Made by a program: the position numbers and the translations under genes. This document shows, in pieces, positions 6,377 to 15,620 of a DNA stretch of 45,098 nucleotides. Numbering within the stretch: the stretch's first letter is position 1; every line of letters starts with the position of its first letter. Under the pieces are notes generated by a model. It made no database searches. It was not told the origin of the DNA and worked only from the letters and a program-made list of their open reading frames with translations. Source of the DNA: JANRKN01 sp033763435 (GTDB taxonomy: Bacteria > Planctomycetota > Phycisphaerae > Phycisphaerales > UBA1924); the NCBI GenBank assembly GCA_033763435.1, contig JANRKN010000125.1:1-45098 (forward strand). The letters are read 5' to 3'.

Positions 6377-9238
6377 ATGAGCGGCATCTCCACCGGCAGC
6401 GGACTCTTCTCGGGCATCGACACCGCGTCGCTGATCGATCAGCTGATGCAGATCGAGGCGCGGCCGAAGACGCGCTTCCAGCAGCGCGTGACCGGGCTGC
6501 AGCTTCAGCAGAGCGCGATCCTCGACATCAACGCCCGCCTCTCGGCCATCCGCACGTCGATCTCCTCGCTGCGCACGGGCAGCGTGTTCAACGCGATGTC
6601 CGCCGCGACGAGCAACGCAACGACGCTGACCGCCAGCGCCGGGGCCAGCGCCGCGGCCGGCAGCTACTCGCTGCTGGTCGACCGCCTCGCCTCCACGCAG
6701 AAGCTGCTGTCGCAGGGCTTTGCCGATCGCGAGACCTCGGGCGTGGGACTGACGCGCCTGACGTTCGAGTCCGAGCGCGCGCGGCTGGATCGTGACGTGG
6801 CGCTCGCGGACCTCAACGGCGGCTCGGGCATCGTCCGCGGCAAGATCGAAGTCGCCGACTCGGGAGGCCGGAGCGCGACGATCGACCTGTCCAAGGCGGC
6901 GACGGTCGGCGACGTGCTGGACGCGCTGAACAACAGCACCGAAGTCAGCGTCCGCGCGTTCGTCCGCGACGGCCGCATCATCGTCGAAGACCGCGGCGGC
7001 GGGCAGGTCGAAGTCTCCGAAGTATCGGGCGGCACGACCGCGGCGTCGCTCGGGATCAAGGGCAGCGCCGCTGGGCGACTCACCGGCTCGAAGGTCTACA
7101 CCCTCGCGGCGGGGTCGAGCCTTGCGAGCCTGAACGACGGCAACGGCGTGTCGATCAAGTCCGTCGTTGGCGAAAGCGCGTCGAACTTCTCGATCGTCGT
7201 CGACGACGGCGGCGGCTCGCCCAAGACGATCAACGTCAACGTCGGCGATGTGTACCAGACCGTCGCGGGCGTGCTCACGAAGACCGGATCGGCCGTCACC
7301 AGCGTCGGCGGCGTCATCGACCGCATCAATCAGGCTCTGGACCGCGAGGGCGTCACGAACGTCCGCGCGTCGATCAACTCGGCGGGCGATGGACTGCGCC
7401 TGGCCGCGACCACCGGCACCCCCACCATCACCGTCAATGAGGGCAACGACCGCACCGCCCGCGATCTGGGCCTCGTCGGCACCTCGAGCACCGGCACGCT
7501 CAACGGCACGCGCGTGCTCTCGGCCCTCAACTCCACACTGCTCCGCACGCTCAACGGCGGCGCGGGCGTGGCTGGCAACGGCGTGCTGGACTTCCGCACC
7601 AAGGACGGCACCACCTTCACTGTCAACGCCAACCTCAACGGCGACGTCAACGACCTCATCGACGCGATCGAGTCCGCCTCGGGCACCCTCGCGGGCGGCG
7701 GAAGGCGCCTGACCGTCTCGCTCGGCGCCAACGGCACGGGCCTGGTCATCACCGACAACTCGACCGGCGGCAACACCACCCGCATCACCGGCACCTCGGG
7801 CAACGACACCGCCGCATCGCTGGGCATCTCGACCGGCGCGGGTGGAACGTCAGCCTCGTCGGTCAGCGCGTCGAACCTCCAGCGTCAGTACGTCAGCCGC
7901 GCGACCACGCTCGCCTCGCTCAATTCGGGCAAGGGCGTCGGCACCGGCACCTTCCGCCTCACCGACTCCTCGGGCGCGTCGCAGACGGTCACCGTCGGCT
8001 CCGACATCCGCACCGTCGGCGAGTTCATTGATCTCGTCAACTCCCGCGGGATGACCGTCAAGGCCCGCGTCAACTCCAACGGCGACGGCGTCGAGCTCTA
8101 CGAAGACTCGCCCTCCCCCGGCACGACCAAGATCAAGCTCGAGGACACCACCGGCATCGTCGGGCGCTCGCTCAACCTCGCGGGCGAGGCCTCGGGCACC
8201 GGCGGCGCCAACACCCTCAACGGCTCGTTCGAGCGCAACATCGACGTCCTCGCGACCGACACGCTCTCGCAGGTCGTCACGAAGATCAACAGCGCCAAGG
8301 TCGGCGTCTCGGCCTCGATCCTTCGCGACGGCAACGGCGCGACGCCCTTCCGGCTCTCGCTGGTCAGCGAAAACTCAGGCTCGGCGGGGCGGTTCCTCGT
8401 CTCGACGACGGGCACCTCGCTCAATCTTTCGACGGCCGAGCGCGGCGACGATGCGCGCGTCTTCCTCGGCTCGTCGGACCCTGCCCGGGCGATCCTCTTC
8501 ACCTCCTCCACCAACACGCTCGATTCCGCGATCGATGGCGTGACGGTCAACCTGCTCGCGACGAGCTCGGCGCCCGTCACACTCACGGTCAATCGCAACA
8601 CCGAGGCGGTCGAGTCGGCGCTCGATCAGTTCGTCAAGGCCTTCAACACGGCGGTCGACCGGATCGACACGCAGACCCGGTACGACACCGCGACGCAGAA
8701 GTCGGGCCCGCTGCTGGGCGACACGACCGCGATCAGCCTCCGCCGCGCGCTGTTTGACATGATCCAGGCGCCCACCACGGGCGCCACGGGGCGCTACAGC
8801 CGGCTGACGCAGATCGGGTTCAAGATCTCGTCGACGGGCGATCTGACGCTCGACAAGGAGAAGCTCCGGACCGCGCTGGCCGAGGACCCGGACTCGGTCC
8901 GCCAGCTTGTGCTCGCCAACGCCGATTCGGGCTCGACGACTGGCACGGGCAGCTCCACCGCATCGACGGGCACGGGCTCGGCCTCGCCCTCGCAGCAGGG
9001 CGTGCTGGTCAAGATGGAGTCGCTGCTGAACCGGTACATCGATTCGACCGACGGCATCCTGACCCGCCGCAGCAAGGGCTTTGACACGTTGATCCAGCGG
9101 CAGCAGCAGTCGATCAGCGCGCTCGACGTACGGCTCGCGGCCCGGCGCTCGGTGCTGGAGAACCAGTTCCTTGCGATGGAGAAGGCGATCGGGCAGCTGC
9201 GCAACCAGCAGTCGAGCCTTTCGGCGCTGGGCGGCTGA
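6377..9238 (+). CDS. fliD: Flagellar filament cap protein FliD (HAP2), enlarged
   Basis: A 953-residue FliD, about twice the usual ~470. The N-terminal FliD domain is clear (STGSGLFSGIDTASLIDQLMQIE, then a coiled-coil QQRVTGLQLQQSAI). The C-terminal FliD domain begins near residue 690 and ends with a coiled coil before LRNQQSSLSALGG. The extra length lies in the middle: four tandem units of the flagellin-hook IN type, each opening with an LN-G-G-like turn (about residues 146, 252, 392 and 515) and closing with NGDGL- or NGTGL-like turns and an LGI/LGL strand. FliD caps the growing filament and folds exported flagellin. The ATG at 6377 is chosen for AAGGGG 5 bases upstream; the frame is open further back. 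fliS follows after 62 bases. Confidence 0.93.
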   Translation: MSGISTGSGLFSGIDTASLIDQLMQIEARPKTRFQQRVTGLQLQQSAILDINARLSAIRTSISSLRTGSVFNAMSAATSNATTLTASAGASAAAGSYSLLVDRLASTQKLLSQGFADRETSGVGLTRLTFESERARLDRDVALADLNGGSGIVRGKIEVADSGGRSATIDLSKAATVGDVLDALNNSTEVSVRAFVRDGRIIVEDRGGGQVEVSEVSGGTTAASLGIKGSAAGRLTGSKVYTLAAGSSLASLNDGNGVSIKSVVGESASNFSIVVDDGGGSPKTINVNVGDVYQTVAGVLTKTGSAVTSVGGVIDRINQALDREGVTNVRASINSAGDGLRLAATTGTPTITVNEGNDRTARDLGLVGTSSTGTLNGTRVLSALNSTLLRTLNGGAGVAGNGVLDFRTKDGTTFTVNANLNGDVNDLIDAIESASGTLAGGGRRLTVSLGANGTGLVITDNSTGGNTTRITGTSGNDTAASLGISTGAGGTSASSVSASNLQRQYVSRATTLASLNSGKGVGTGTFRLTDSSGASQTVTVGSDIRTVGEFIDLVNSRGMTVKARVNSNGDGVELYEDSPSPGTTKIKLEDTTGIVGRSLNLAGEASGTGGANTLNGSFERNIDVLATDTLSQVVTKINSAKVGVSASILRDGNGATPFRLSLVSENSGSAGRFLVSTTGTSLNLSTAERGDDARVFLGSSDPARAILFTSSTNTLDSAIDGVTVNLLATSSAPVTLTVNRNTEAVESALDQFVKAFNTAVDRIDTQTRYDTATQKSGPLLGDTTAISLRRALFDMIQAPTTGATGRYSRLTQIGFKISSTGDLTLDKEKLRTALAEDPDSVRQLVLANADSGSTTGTGSSTASTGTGSASPSQQGVLVKMESLLNRYIDSTDGILTRRSKGFDTLIQRQQQSISALDVRLAARRSVLENQFLAMEKAIGQLRNQQSSLSALGG

Positions 9239-9300
9239 TCGGGGCCCCTGATTTCGGGCGGCGCTCAAGCCGGCCCCACTCTGGTTCGATAACTCCTGCG

Positions 9301-9795
9301 ATGCAACCTCAGGCCCCGAACACCTCCGTCAACGCCTACCTCAAGAGCCGCGTGATGTCGGCGACGCCGGAGCAGCTCCGGCTGATGCTGCTCGACGGCG
9401 CACTGCGCTTTGCCGCGCAGGGCCGCGACGGGCTGGCCAAGAAGGACTACGAGGCCTCGTTCACGGGCCTGACGGGCGCGCGCGACATCCTGATGGAGCT
9501 CATCACGAGCATCCGCACGGATGTTGACCCGGAGCTGATGCAGCGGATCAAGGCCTTGTACACGTTCATGTACTCGGAACTGGTCTCGGCCGGGCTCGAG
9601 CGCGACCCTGCGCGGGTGGACAAGGTGATCGAGCTTCTCACGTTCGAGCGCGAGACATGGTCGCTGCTGTGCGACAAGGTCGCGGAAGAACGCCGGGCAA
9701 CCTCCGGCGGCACGCCGGCCAGCGCCCCCACCGCAGCGCCCGCCCACGCGGCGCCGGTCGGCAAGCCGATGGCCTCGATCTCGATTCAGGGCTGA
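9301..9795 (+). CDS. fliS: Flagellin export chaperone FliS
   Basis: A 164-residue FliS: NAYLKSRVMSATPEQLRLMLLDGALRF is the conserved N-terminal stretch, followed by the helical bundle (GARDILMELITSI, then LYTFMYSELVSAGLERD, VIELLTFERETW). FliS binds the C-terminal D0 helix of flagellin in the cytoplasm and keeps it unpolymerised until export. In FliW organisms the FliS-flagellin complex also helps settle how much flagellin is free to bind FliW. The last ~35 residues are an Ala/Pro-rich tail not needed for the fold. No clear Shine-Dalgarno precedes the ATG, so it may be translated by coupling to fliD. Confidence 0.93.
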   Translation: MQPQAPNTSVNAYLKSRVMSATPEQLRLMLLDGALRFAAQGRDGLAKKDYEASFTGLTGARDILMELITSIRTDVDPELMQRIKALYTFMYSELVSAGLERDPARVDKVIELLTFERETWSLLCDKVAEERRATSGGTPASAPTAAPAHAAPVGKPMASISIQG

Positions 9796-9803
9796 GACCT
9801 TCC

Positions 9804-9873
9804 TGCCTCGCGCTCATTACCGCACGCGCGTTACCGCGCGCTCATCACCGCGCGGTCATTACCGCACGCTCAT
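9804..9873. repeat. 14-bp tandem repeat, five copies, at the end of holB
   Basis: Five head-to-tail 14-base units fill 9804-9873 in exact register, consensus TACCGCRCGCTCAT. Units 9832-9845 and 9860-9873 match best; 9846-9859 and 9818-9831 have two to four changes; 9804-9817 is degenerate. The unit at 9860-9873 encodes the last residues of HolB on the minus strand and adjoins its stop codon at 9859-9861. The array separates the convergent fliS and holB genes. Slippage of a coding end is the simplest origin. Confidence 0.8.
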
Positions 9874-11028
9874 GGCCCGGACGATCTCCGACGCGGCCTG
9901 CTCGAAGGCGAACTGGGGCTGGATGCTGTCGTCGATCATGCGCTCGACGGCGCGGAGCGCATCGACCGCGCGCGCCGCGGCCTCGACTTTCGCCTCGCCG
10001 CCGGAGACGGACGCCCGCACCCACGACCGCACGGGCACGTCGATCACGCGCAGCAGCCACGACAGCGCGCGCGCCTTGGACGCTTCTTTGGTCGTTGTGG
10101 GATTGGCCTTGACGTGCGCGTCGGCCCAGTCGTCGATCAGGGCGTGCGCCGTCGGGGCAAACTCGGGCACGTACTGACCCTGCCTCATCCGCGCGAGCAT
10201 CGGGTCGAGCGCGTCGCGCCAGGCGAGGACGCCCGCGGCCAGGCCCGAACGGACCGCGCCCGGCGACCCATCGGCAAAGCGGATCAGCCAGTCGCGCTCG
10301 CCCCGCACGCCCTCGTCGTCCATCCACTGCGTCATCGCGTCATCGCTCAGCGGCACGAACGGCACGCGCTGGCTGCGGCTCCGGATCGTCGCGAGCAGCG
10401 CGCTCTCCTGCGACGTGCACAGGATGATCACCGTGCGCTCGGCGGGCTCTTCGAGCGTCTTCAGCAGCGCGTTCTGCGCGGCCGGGTTCATCAGCTCGGC
10501 CTCGTCGATGACGAAGACCTTCGCCGCGGGGGCGTTCGTGCGGATCTGGGGCGCGAGGCGCGCGGGCTCGACCACAAACCGGCGCACTACATCGACGGGG
10601 ATCGACGTCTGCTTGAGCTTGCGGACGTCGGCCTCGTCGTGGAACTTGCTGTGGGCCTTGGTGACAACCTGGAGGTCCGGGTGTGCGCCGTGCTCGAGCA
10701 GGATCGAAACGCGGGCGCGCTCCTGCTCGGTCGCGTCGGCGGGCGTGAGCAGCTGGGCGGCAAAGGCGAGCGCGGTCGTGCGCTTGCCGACGCCTTCGGG
10801 GCCGTGGAAGATCCACGCGTGATGCACGCGGCCCGAAGCGATGACGGAGCGGAGGACGGTGAGCGCGTGGTCCTGCCCGAAGATCGCGCCGAAGGATCGC
10901 GTGACGGCGTTGAGCGAGGGCGGCGGCGCGGCGGGCGGGGTTGATGCCGAGGCGGACTCGGAGCTCAGCGTCGCTGAGGCGTCGGCGGAGGCTTTGGACT
11001 TGGTCGAGGAAGGGGCCTTGCGCGCCAT
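9859..11028 (-). CDS. holB: DNA polymerase III delta-prime-type clamp loader subunit
   Basis: A 389-residue AAA+ clamp-loader protein. A Ser/Ala/Pro-rich tail of ~40 residues is followed by the P-loop GPEGVGKRT (76-84), Walker B VFVIDEAEL (DE at 175-176), NALLKTLEEP, sensor ILCTS and the SRSQR motif (217-221) of delta-prime/DnaX family proteins. The zinc-binding Cys cluster of DnaX and of many delta-prime subunits is absent, and the C-terminal part lacks the extra DnaX domains, so delta-prime fits better than tau/gamma. It helps load the sliding clamp at the replication fork. It starts 4 bases after the sthA stop and is probably co-transcribed with it. The 3' end runs into a tandem repeat. 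Confidence 0.82.
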   Translation of the reverse strand: MARKAPSSTKSKASADASATLSSESASASTPPAAPPPSLNAVTRSFGAIFGQDHALTVLRSVIASGRVHHAWIFHGPEGVGKRTTALAFAAQLLTPADATEQERARVSILLEHGAHPDLQVVTKAHSKFHDEADVRKLKQTSIPVDVVRRFVVEPARLAPQIRTNAPAAKVFVIDEAELMNPAAQNALLKTLEEPAERTVIILCTSQESALLATIRSRSQRVPFVPLSDDAMTQWMDDEGVRGERDWLIRFADGSPGAVRSGLAAGVLAWRDALDPMLARMRQGQYVPEFAPTAHALIDDWADAHVKANPTTTKEASKARALSWLLRVIDVPVRSWVRASVSGGEAKVEAAARAVDALRAVERMIDDSIQPQFAFEQAASEIVRAMSVR

Positions 11029-11031
11029 CGG

Positions 11032-12447
11032 TCAGTTCCCGCGGAGCTTGTTGAGCACGTTGAACGCCGCGATTTTGTAGCACTCGGCGAGGGTCGGGTA
11101 GTTGAACACGCTCTCGACGAAGTACTCGACGGTCGCCTTGAAGGCGATGGCGGCCTGCCCGATGTGAATCAGTTCGGTCGCGCCGGTGCCGATCGCGTGC
11201 ACGCCCATGACGACATGCGATTCCTGGTGCACGAGCAACTTGAGCATGCCGATGTCGTCGCCGATGAGCTGGCCGCGGGCGGTTTCTTTGTATTGAGCGA
11301 TGCCGGCCTCGTAGGGGATGCCCTCGCGGGTGAGGGATTCTTCGGTCCAGCCGACCATCGAGATTTCGGGGATGGCGTAGATGCCGTAGGGCAACAGCGT
11401 CTGAACGGTCTGGCCCGGCACGCCGAACATGGCGCAGGCGGCGAGCCGGCCCTGTTCCATGCTGGTCGAGGCGAGGGCGGGGAAGCCGATGACGTCGCCG
11501 CAGGCGTAGACGCCCGGGACCTTGGTCTGGAACTTGTCATCGACGGGGATGCGGCCGCGCGAGTCGCAGGCGAGCCCGGCATTTTCGAGCAGCAGGCCGT
11601 CGGTCGCGCCCTGGCGCCCGATGCAGTAGAGGAGGCAATCGGCGCGGAGGGTCTTGCCGGACTCGAGCACGGCCTCGGCGAGCGCGCTCGAGCCGGGGGG
11701 AGTGCGCTCCTCGGGCGCGACCCGGCGGATCTTCGCGACCTTCTCGCCCAGCCGGAGCGTCACGTCGTGCTGGCGCAGGTGGTACTGGAGCGACTCGATG
11801 ATCTCGGCGTCGATGAAGTCGAGCAGCCTGGGCCGGCCTTCGACGATCGTGACCCGCACGCCGAGCTGGGCCATCATCGAGGCGTACTCGGTGCCGATAA
11901 CGCCCCCGCCCACGACGATCATGGTCTTGGGCAGGTACGGGAGCTTGACGATCTCATCGCTGGTGATGATCGTGCGGTCGTCGAAGGGGACGTCCTTGGG
12001 CCGAGCGGGCGCGGTACCCACGGCAATCACGATGTTCTTGCCCTTGATGCTCGTCGAGGCGTTGGCGCCCTCGACGTCGATCGTCGTCGCGTCGCGGAAG
12101 CGGGCCTTGCCGGTGATGACGTGGATGCCGTTGCTGGCAAAGTGCGAGCGGACGAGGTCGATCTCGGCCTTGATGACTTCCTGGCAGGCGTTCTGGAGGC
12201 CCGTGAAGGCGGCGTTGCGTGCCTGGGAGAAGTCGGCGAGGGTCGGGACGGCGTGGTTGTGGCCCCCGAGGCGCAGGATGGCTTCGCGGAGGGCCTTGCT
12301 GGGGATCGTGCCGGTGTTGACGGTGACGCCGCCGACGACTTCGCGCTGCTCGATGACGGCGACGGACTTTCCGAGCTTGGCCGCTTGGATCGCCGCTTTC
12401 TGGCCCGCCGGGCCCGAGCCGATGACGCACAGGTCGAACTCGCGCAT
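11032..12447 (-). CDS. sthA: Soluble pyridine nucleotide transhydrogenase (SthA/UdhA)
   Basis: A 471-residue flavoprotein of the pyridine nucleotide-disulfide oxidoreductase family. FAD-binding GSGPAG is near residue 10, the NAD(P) Rossmann motif VGGGVIGTEYASMM near 175, and the second FAD motif YACGDVIGFPALAS near 310. The place of the redox disulfide (CxxxxC) reads VTVNTGTIPSK, with both Cys replaced; this separates SthA from lipoamide dehydrogenase and glutathione reductase. SthA balances NADPH with NAD in the cytoplasm. The ATG at 12447 has no Shine-Dalgarno; TAGGCT lies 9 bases upstream, so a very short leader is possible. First gene of the sthA-holB unit. Confidence 0.9.
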   Translation of the reverse strand: MREFDLCVIGSGPAGQKAAIQAAKLGKSVAVIEQREVVGGVTVNTGTIPSKALREAILRLGGHNHAVPTLADFSQARNAAFTGLQNACQEVIKAEIDLVRSHFASNGIHVITGKARFRDATTIDVEGANASTSIKGKNIVIAVGTAPARPKDVPFDDRTIITSDEIVKLPYLPKTMIVVGGGVIGTEYASMMAQLGVRVTIVEGRPRLLDFIDAEIIESLQYHLRQHDVTLRLGEKVAKIRRVAPEERTPPGSSALAEAVLESGKTLRADCLLYCIGRQGATDGLLLENAGLACDSRGRIPVDDKFQTKVPGVYACGDVIGFPALASTSMEQGRLAACAMFGVPGQTVQTLLPYGIYAIPEISMVGWTEESLTREGIPYEAGIAQYKETARGQLIGDDIGMLKLLVHQESHVVMGVHAIGTGATELIHIGQAAIAFKATVEYFVESVFNYPTLAECYKIAAFNVLNKLRGN

Positions 12448-12593
12448 AGGGGCCAGAGCCTATCCGATCCGGGCCCGGGCCGCCCGGGGGGAACGGGGGC
12501 GTGAGGATGGCCGAACGCACGGGCCCCCGAGCCGCCTTGGTCCCTACGCTTGGCCCGTTCCATTTCTGACTCATTCTGGAGAACTCCCGAGCC

Positions 12594-15530
12594 ATGCCCT
12601 GGTCCGTCAACGAGATCCGATCGACGTTCATCCGCTTCTTCGAGGGCAAGGGCGGCACCGCGGGCGCCGCCGGCCCGCGCGGCTTCGAGGGCCCGGGGCA
12701 CGCCTTCATCCCCTCCTCGCCCGCCATCCCCCACGACGACCCCACGCTGCTCTTTGCCAACGCGGGCATGAACCAGTTCAAGCCCATCTTCCTGGGCCTG
12801 GCCGACCCCGCCTCCGACTTTGCCCGCCTCAAGCGCGCGGTCAACAGCCAGAAGTGCATCCGCGCCGGCGGCAAGCACAACGACCTCGAGGACGTCGGCA
12901 AGGACACCTACCACCACACGTTCTTCGAGATGCTCGGCAACTGGTCGTTCGGCGACTACTTCAAGCCCGAAGCCATCCAGTGGGCGTGGGAACTGCTGAC
13001 CGAAACCTACAAGCTCCCGCCCGAGCGGCTGTACGTCACGTACTTTGGCGGCGATCCCAAGACCGGTCAGGCGCCCGACGAAGAGGCCAAGTGGCTCTGG
13101 TCGCGCTACCTGCCCATGAACCGCATCCTGCCCGGTTCGTTCAAGGACAACTTCTGGGAGATGGGCGAGACCGGCCCCTGCGGCCCGTGCTCGGAGATTC
13201 ACTTTGACCGCATCGGCAACCGCGACGCCGCGGCGCTTGTGAACACGGGCGACCCCGACGTCATCGAGATCTGGAACAACGTCTTCATCCAGTTCAACCG
13301 CGAGAAGGACGGCTCGCTGCGCCCGCTGCCCGCCAAGCACGTCGACACGGGCATGGGTCTCGAGCGCCTGACGAGCATCCTGCAGAACGTCCGCTCGAAC
13401 TACGACACCGACGTCTTTGCCCCGATCTTCGCAGCGATCGAGCGCTCCACCGGCGCGCGGTCCTATGGCGGGCGCCTGGGCGACGCCGACAAGGACCAGG
13501 TCGACACCGCGTATCGCGTGATCGCCGACCACATCCGGACGCTCACGTTCGCCATCACCGACGGCGCGGTGCCCAGCAACGTGGGCCGGGGGTATGTGCT
13601 GCGCCGCATCCTGCGCCGCGCGGTGCGCTACGGTCGGCAGATGCTCAATGCGCGCCCGGGCTTCTTCGCGGGGCTGGTGCCGGTGGTTGCTGAGTCGATG
13701 GGCGAGGCGTTCCCCGAGCTTCGCAAGGACCCCGCGCGCGTCGCGGCGGTGATCGCGGAAGAAGAGGACAGCTTCGGGCGCACGCTGGACCGGGGCATCA
13801 AGCTCTTCCAGAAGGTGGCCGACGACACCCTCGCCGCGGGCGCCAAGAGCGTCAGCGGTTCGGACGCGTTCAAGCTGTACGACACGTTCGGGTTCCCGGT
13901 CGATCTCACGGCGCTGATGGCCTCTGAGCGCGGGCTCACGGTCGACATGCCGGCGTACGAGGCCGAGCGGACCAAGGCCGAAGAACTGAGCCGCGCGGGC
14001 TCGGCGCGGGACGAGTCGCAGACGCTCGCGCTGGGCGCGGAGCAGACGGCGCACCTGCAGCACATGGGCATCGATCCGACGGACGATTCCGCGAAGTTCA
14101 CGCCGCGGGATCTCAAGGCGCGGATCAAGGCCATCTGGAACGGTCGCAACTGGGATGAGCACGCCTCGCCCGCGTTCGGCAAGCACAACCTGATCGGCCT
14201 CGTGCTCGACCAGACCAACTTCTACGCCGAGATGGGCGGGCAGCAGTCCGACCAGGGCACGATCAGCGTCATCGGGCGCTCGACGGGCGGCGCGGGCCAG
14301 TTCCAAGTGCAGGAAGTCCGCTCGTTCGCGGGCTTCGTGCTCCACATGGGGTACCTCAGCGAAGGCGAGCTGCGCGTCAACGACACGGTGCAGTGCGCGA
14401 TCGACCGCACTCGGCGTTCGCCCATCGCCAGCAACCACACCGCGACCCACCTGCTCAACTTCGGGCTGCGCTCGGTGCTGGGCGGGGGCGTGGACCAGAA
14501 GGGCTCGCTCGTCGCGCCCGACAAGCTGCGGTTTGACTTCAGCCACAACCAGCCCGTCACCGCGGCCGAGGCGGCCCGCGTTGAAGCCATCGTCCGCGAG
14601 GCGGTTGCGCGCGACATGGTCGTTTACGCCGAGCCCACGCCGCTGAGCGCTGCGCGGGCGATCTCGGGCCTGCGCGCCGTCTTCGGCGAGGCCTACCCCG
14701 ACCCCGTCCGCGTCGTCAGCATCGGGCAGCCCGTCGCCGACCTGCTCTCGAGCCCCGGCAACCCCGCGTGGAACGAGCTGTCGGTCGAGTTCTGCGGCGG
14801 AACGCACGTCGCGTCCACCGCGGAGATCGGCGCGTTCGCGATCGTCAGCGAAGAAGCGGTCGCCAAGGGCGTCCGGCGCATGACGGGCGTCACGGGCGCC
14901 GAGGCGCGCCGGGCGATCGACGAGGCGGGCGCGCTCGAGAAGCGACTCGCTGCTGCGGGCTCACTGCCCGATGCGCAGCTTCCGGCGGAAGTGCAGGCGA
15001 TCGTCACGGCGGTCGACAAGGCGCTGATCCCGCTCACGAGCAAGCACGACCTGCGAAACAAGATCGCGGCGCTGCAGGAGCGCGTGAAGGCGGCCGGCAA
15101 GGCCGCGGCGGGCGCGGCGCGCGATGAGGCGATCCGCGCGGCGCGCGTTATCGCCGAGTCGGCGCTCAACGCCAACGAGATCGTGATCGTCTCGATCATC
15201 GAGACCGGCGGCGACCGTCAGGCGCTGCAGGCCGCGGTCAAGGCCATCCGCGACAAGTGCCCCAAGAGCGCCGTCATGCTCCTGACCGTCGAAGTCACGC
15301 AGACCGACGCGGGCGAGGAGAAGAAGGTCGCGGTTGCCGCGGCCGTGCCCGACCTGCTCATCCAGCGCGGCCTCAAGGCGGGCGACTGGGTCCGCGAGGC
15401 GGCGGCGGTCGTCGGCGGCAAGGGCGGCGGCAAGCCCGACGCAGCCCAGGGCGGAGGCACCGATGCCTCGAAGGTCAAGGACGCCCTCCAGACCGCACGC
15501 ATGTTCGCGCTCAAGCTTGTGGGTGCCTGA
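12594..15530 (+). CDS. alaS: Alanyl-tRNA synthetase
   Basis: A 978-residue AlaRS, longer than E. coli's 876. The class II catalytic core starts with SVNEIRSTFIRFFEGKG and contains PHDDPTLLFANAGMNQFK and the conserved GETGPCGPCSEIHFD. The editing domain zinc site is seen in SNHTATHLL and FCGGTHV, and the DHHA1/C-Ala region fills the end. The N-terminal strand holds a small Gly/Ala-rich insertion after residue ~20. The enzyme charges tRNA-Ala and hydrolyses mischarged Ser/Gly-tRNA. GGAGA lies ~10 bases before the ATG, and a TACGCT -10 candidate sits at 12545. A strong bidirectional terminator follows. Confidence 0.97.
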   Translation: MPWSVNEIRSTFIRFFEGKGGTAGAAGPRGFEGPGHAFIPSSPAIPHDDPTLLFANAGMNQFKPIFLGLADPASDFARLKRAVNSQKCIRAGGKHNDLEDVGKDTYHHTFFEMLGNWSFGDYFKPEAIQWAWELLTETYKLPPERLYVTYFGGDPKTGQAPDEEAKWLWSRYLPMNRILPGSFKDNFWEMGETGPCGPCSEIHFDRIGNRDAAALVNTGDPDVIEIWNNVFIQFNREKDGSLRPLPAKHVDTGMGLERLTSILQNVRSNYDTDVFAPIFAAIERSTGARSYGGRLGDADKDQVDTAYRVIADHIRTLTFAITDGAVPSNVGRGYVLRRILRRAVRYGRQMLNARPGFFAGLVPVVAESMGEAFPELRKDPARVAAVIAEEEDSFGRTLDRGIKLFQKVADDTLAAGAKSVSGSDAFKLYDTFGFPVDLTALMASERGLTVDMPAYEAERTKAEELSRAGSARDESQTLALGAEQTAHLQHMGIDPTDDSAKFTPRDLKARIKAIWNGRNWDEHASPAFGKHNLIGLVLDQTNFYAEMGGQQSDQGTISVIGRSTGGAGQFQVQEVRSFAGFVLHMGYLSEGELRVNDTVQCAIDRTRRSPIASNHTATHLLNFGLRSVLGGGVDQKGSLVAPDKLRFDFSHNQPVTAAEAARVEAIVREAVARDMVVYAEPTPLSAARAISGLRAVFGEAYPDPVRVVSIGQPVADLLSSPGNPAWNELSVEFCGGTHVASTAEIGAFAIVSEEAVAKGVRRMTGVTGAEARRAIDEAGALEKRLAAAGSLPDAQLPAEVQAIVTAVDKALIPLTSKHDLRNKIAALQERVKAAGKAAAGAARDEAIRAARVIAESALNANEIVIVSIIETGGDRQALQAAVKAIRDKCPKSAVMLLTVEVTQTDAGEEKKVAVAAAVPDLLIQRGLKAGDWVREAAAVVGGKGGGKPDAAQGGGTDASKVKDALQTARMFALKLVGA

Positions 15531-15556
15531 GCACACCACCTCTTGCACTGAAACAG

Positions 15557-15586
15557 AAAACCCGCGCCATCCGCGCGGGTTTTTCT
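15557..15586. terminator. Bidirectional terminator between alaS and the sugar ABC operon
   Basis: CCCGCGC (15561-15567) pairs with GCGCGGG (15573-15579) around a 5-base loop, with AAAA before and TTTTT after. It therefore reads as an intrinsic terminator on both strands, ending alaS and the convergent transporter operon. Confidence 0.85.
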
Positions 15587-15620
15587 TTGCTGGCGACTTC
15601 AGGGCTCGTGAGAGCGCTGG

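Noticed and set aside
9859..11028. DnaX (tau/gamma) subunit
   Set aside because: No Cys zinc cluster and no extended C-terminal domains; length and motifs fit delta-prime better.
11032..12447. Lipoamide dehydrogenase
   Set aside because: The redox-active Cys pair is replaced (VTVNTGT), which fits soluble transhydrogenase instead.
12027..14807. Very long open frame on the minus strand (926 codons) opposite sthA and alaS
   Set aside because: It is the antisense shadow of GC-rich coding sequence: composition is Arg/Ala/Gly/His-rich, without any motif, and it covers two certain genes.
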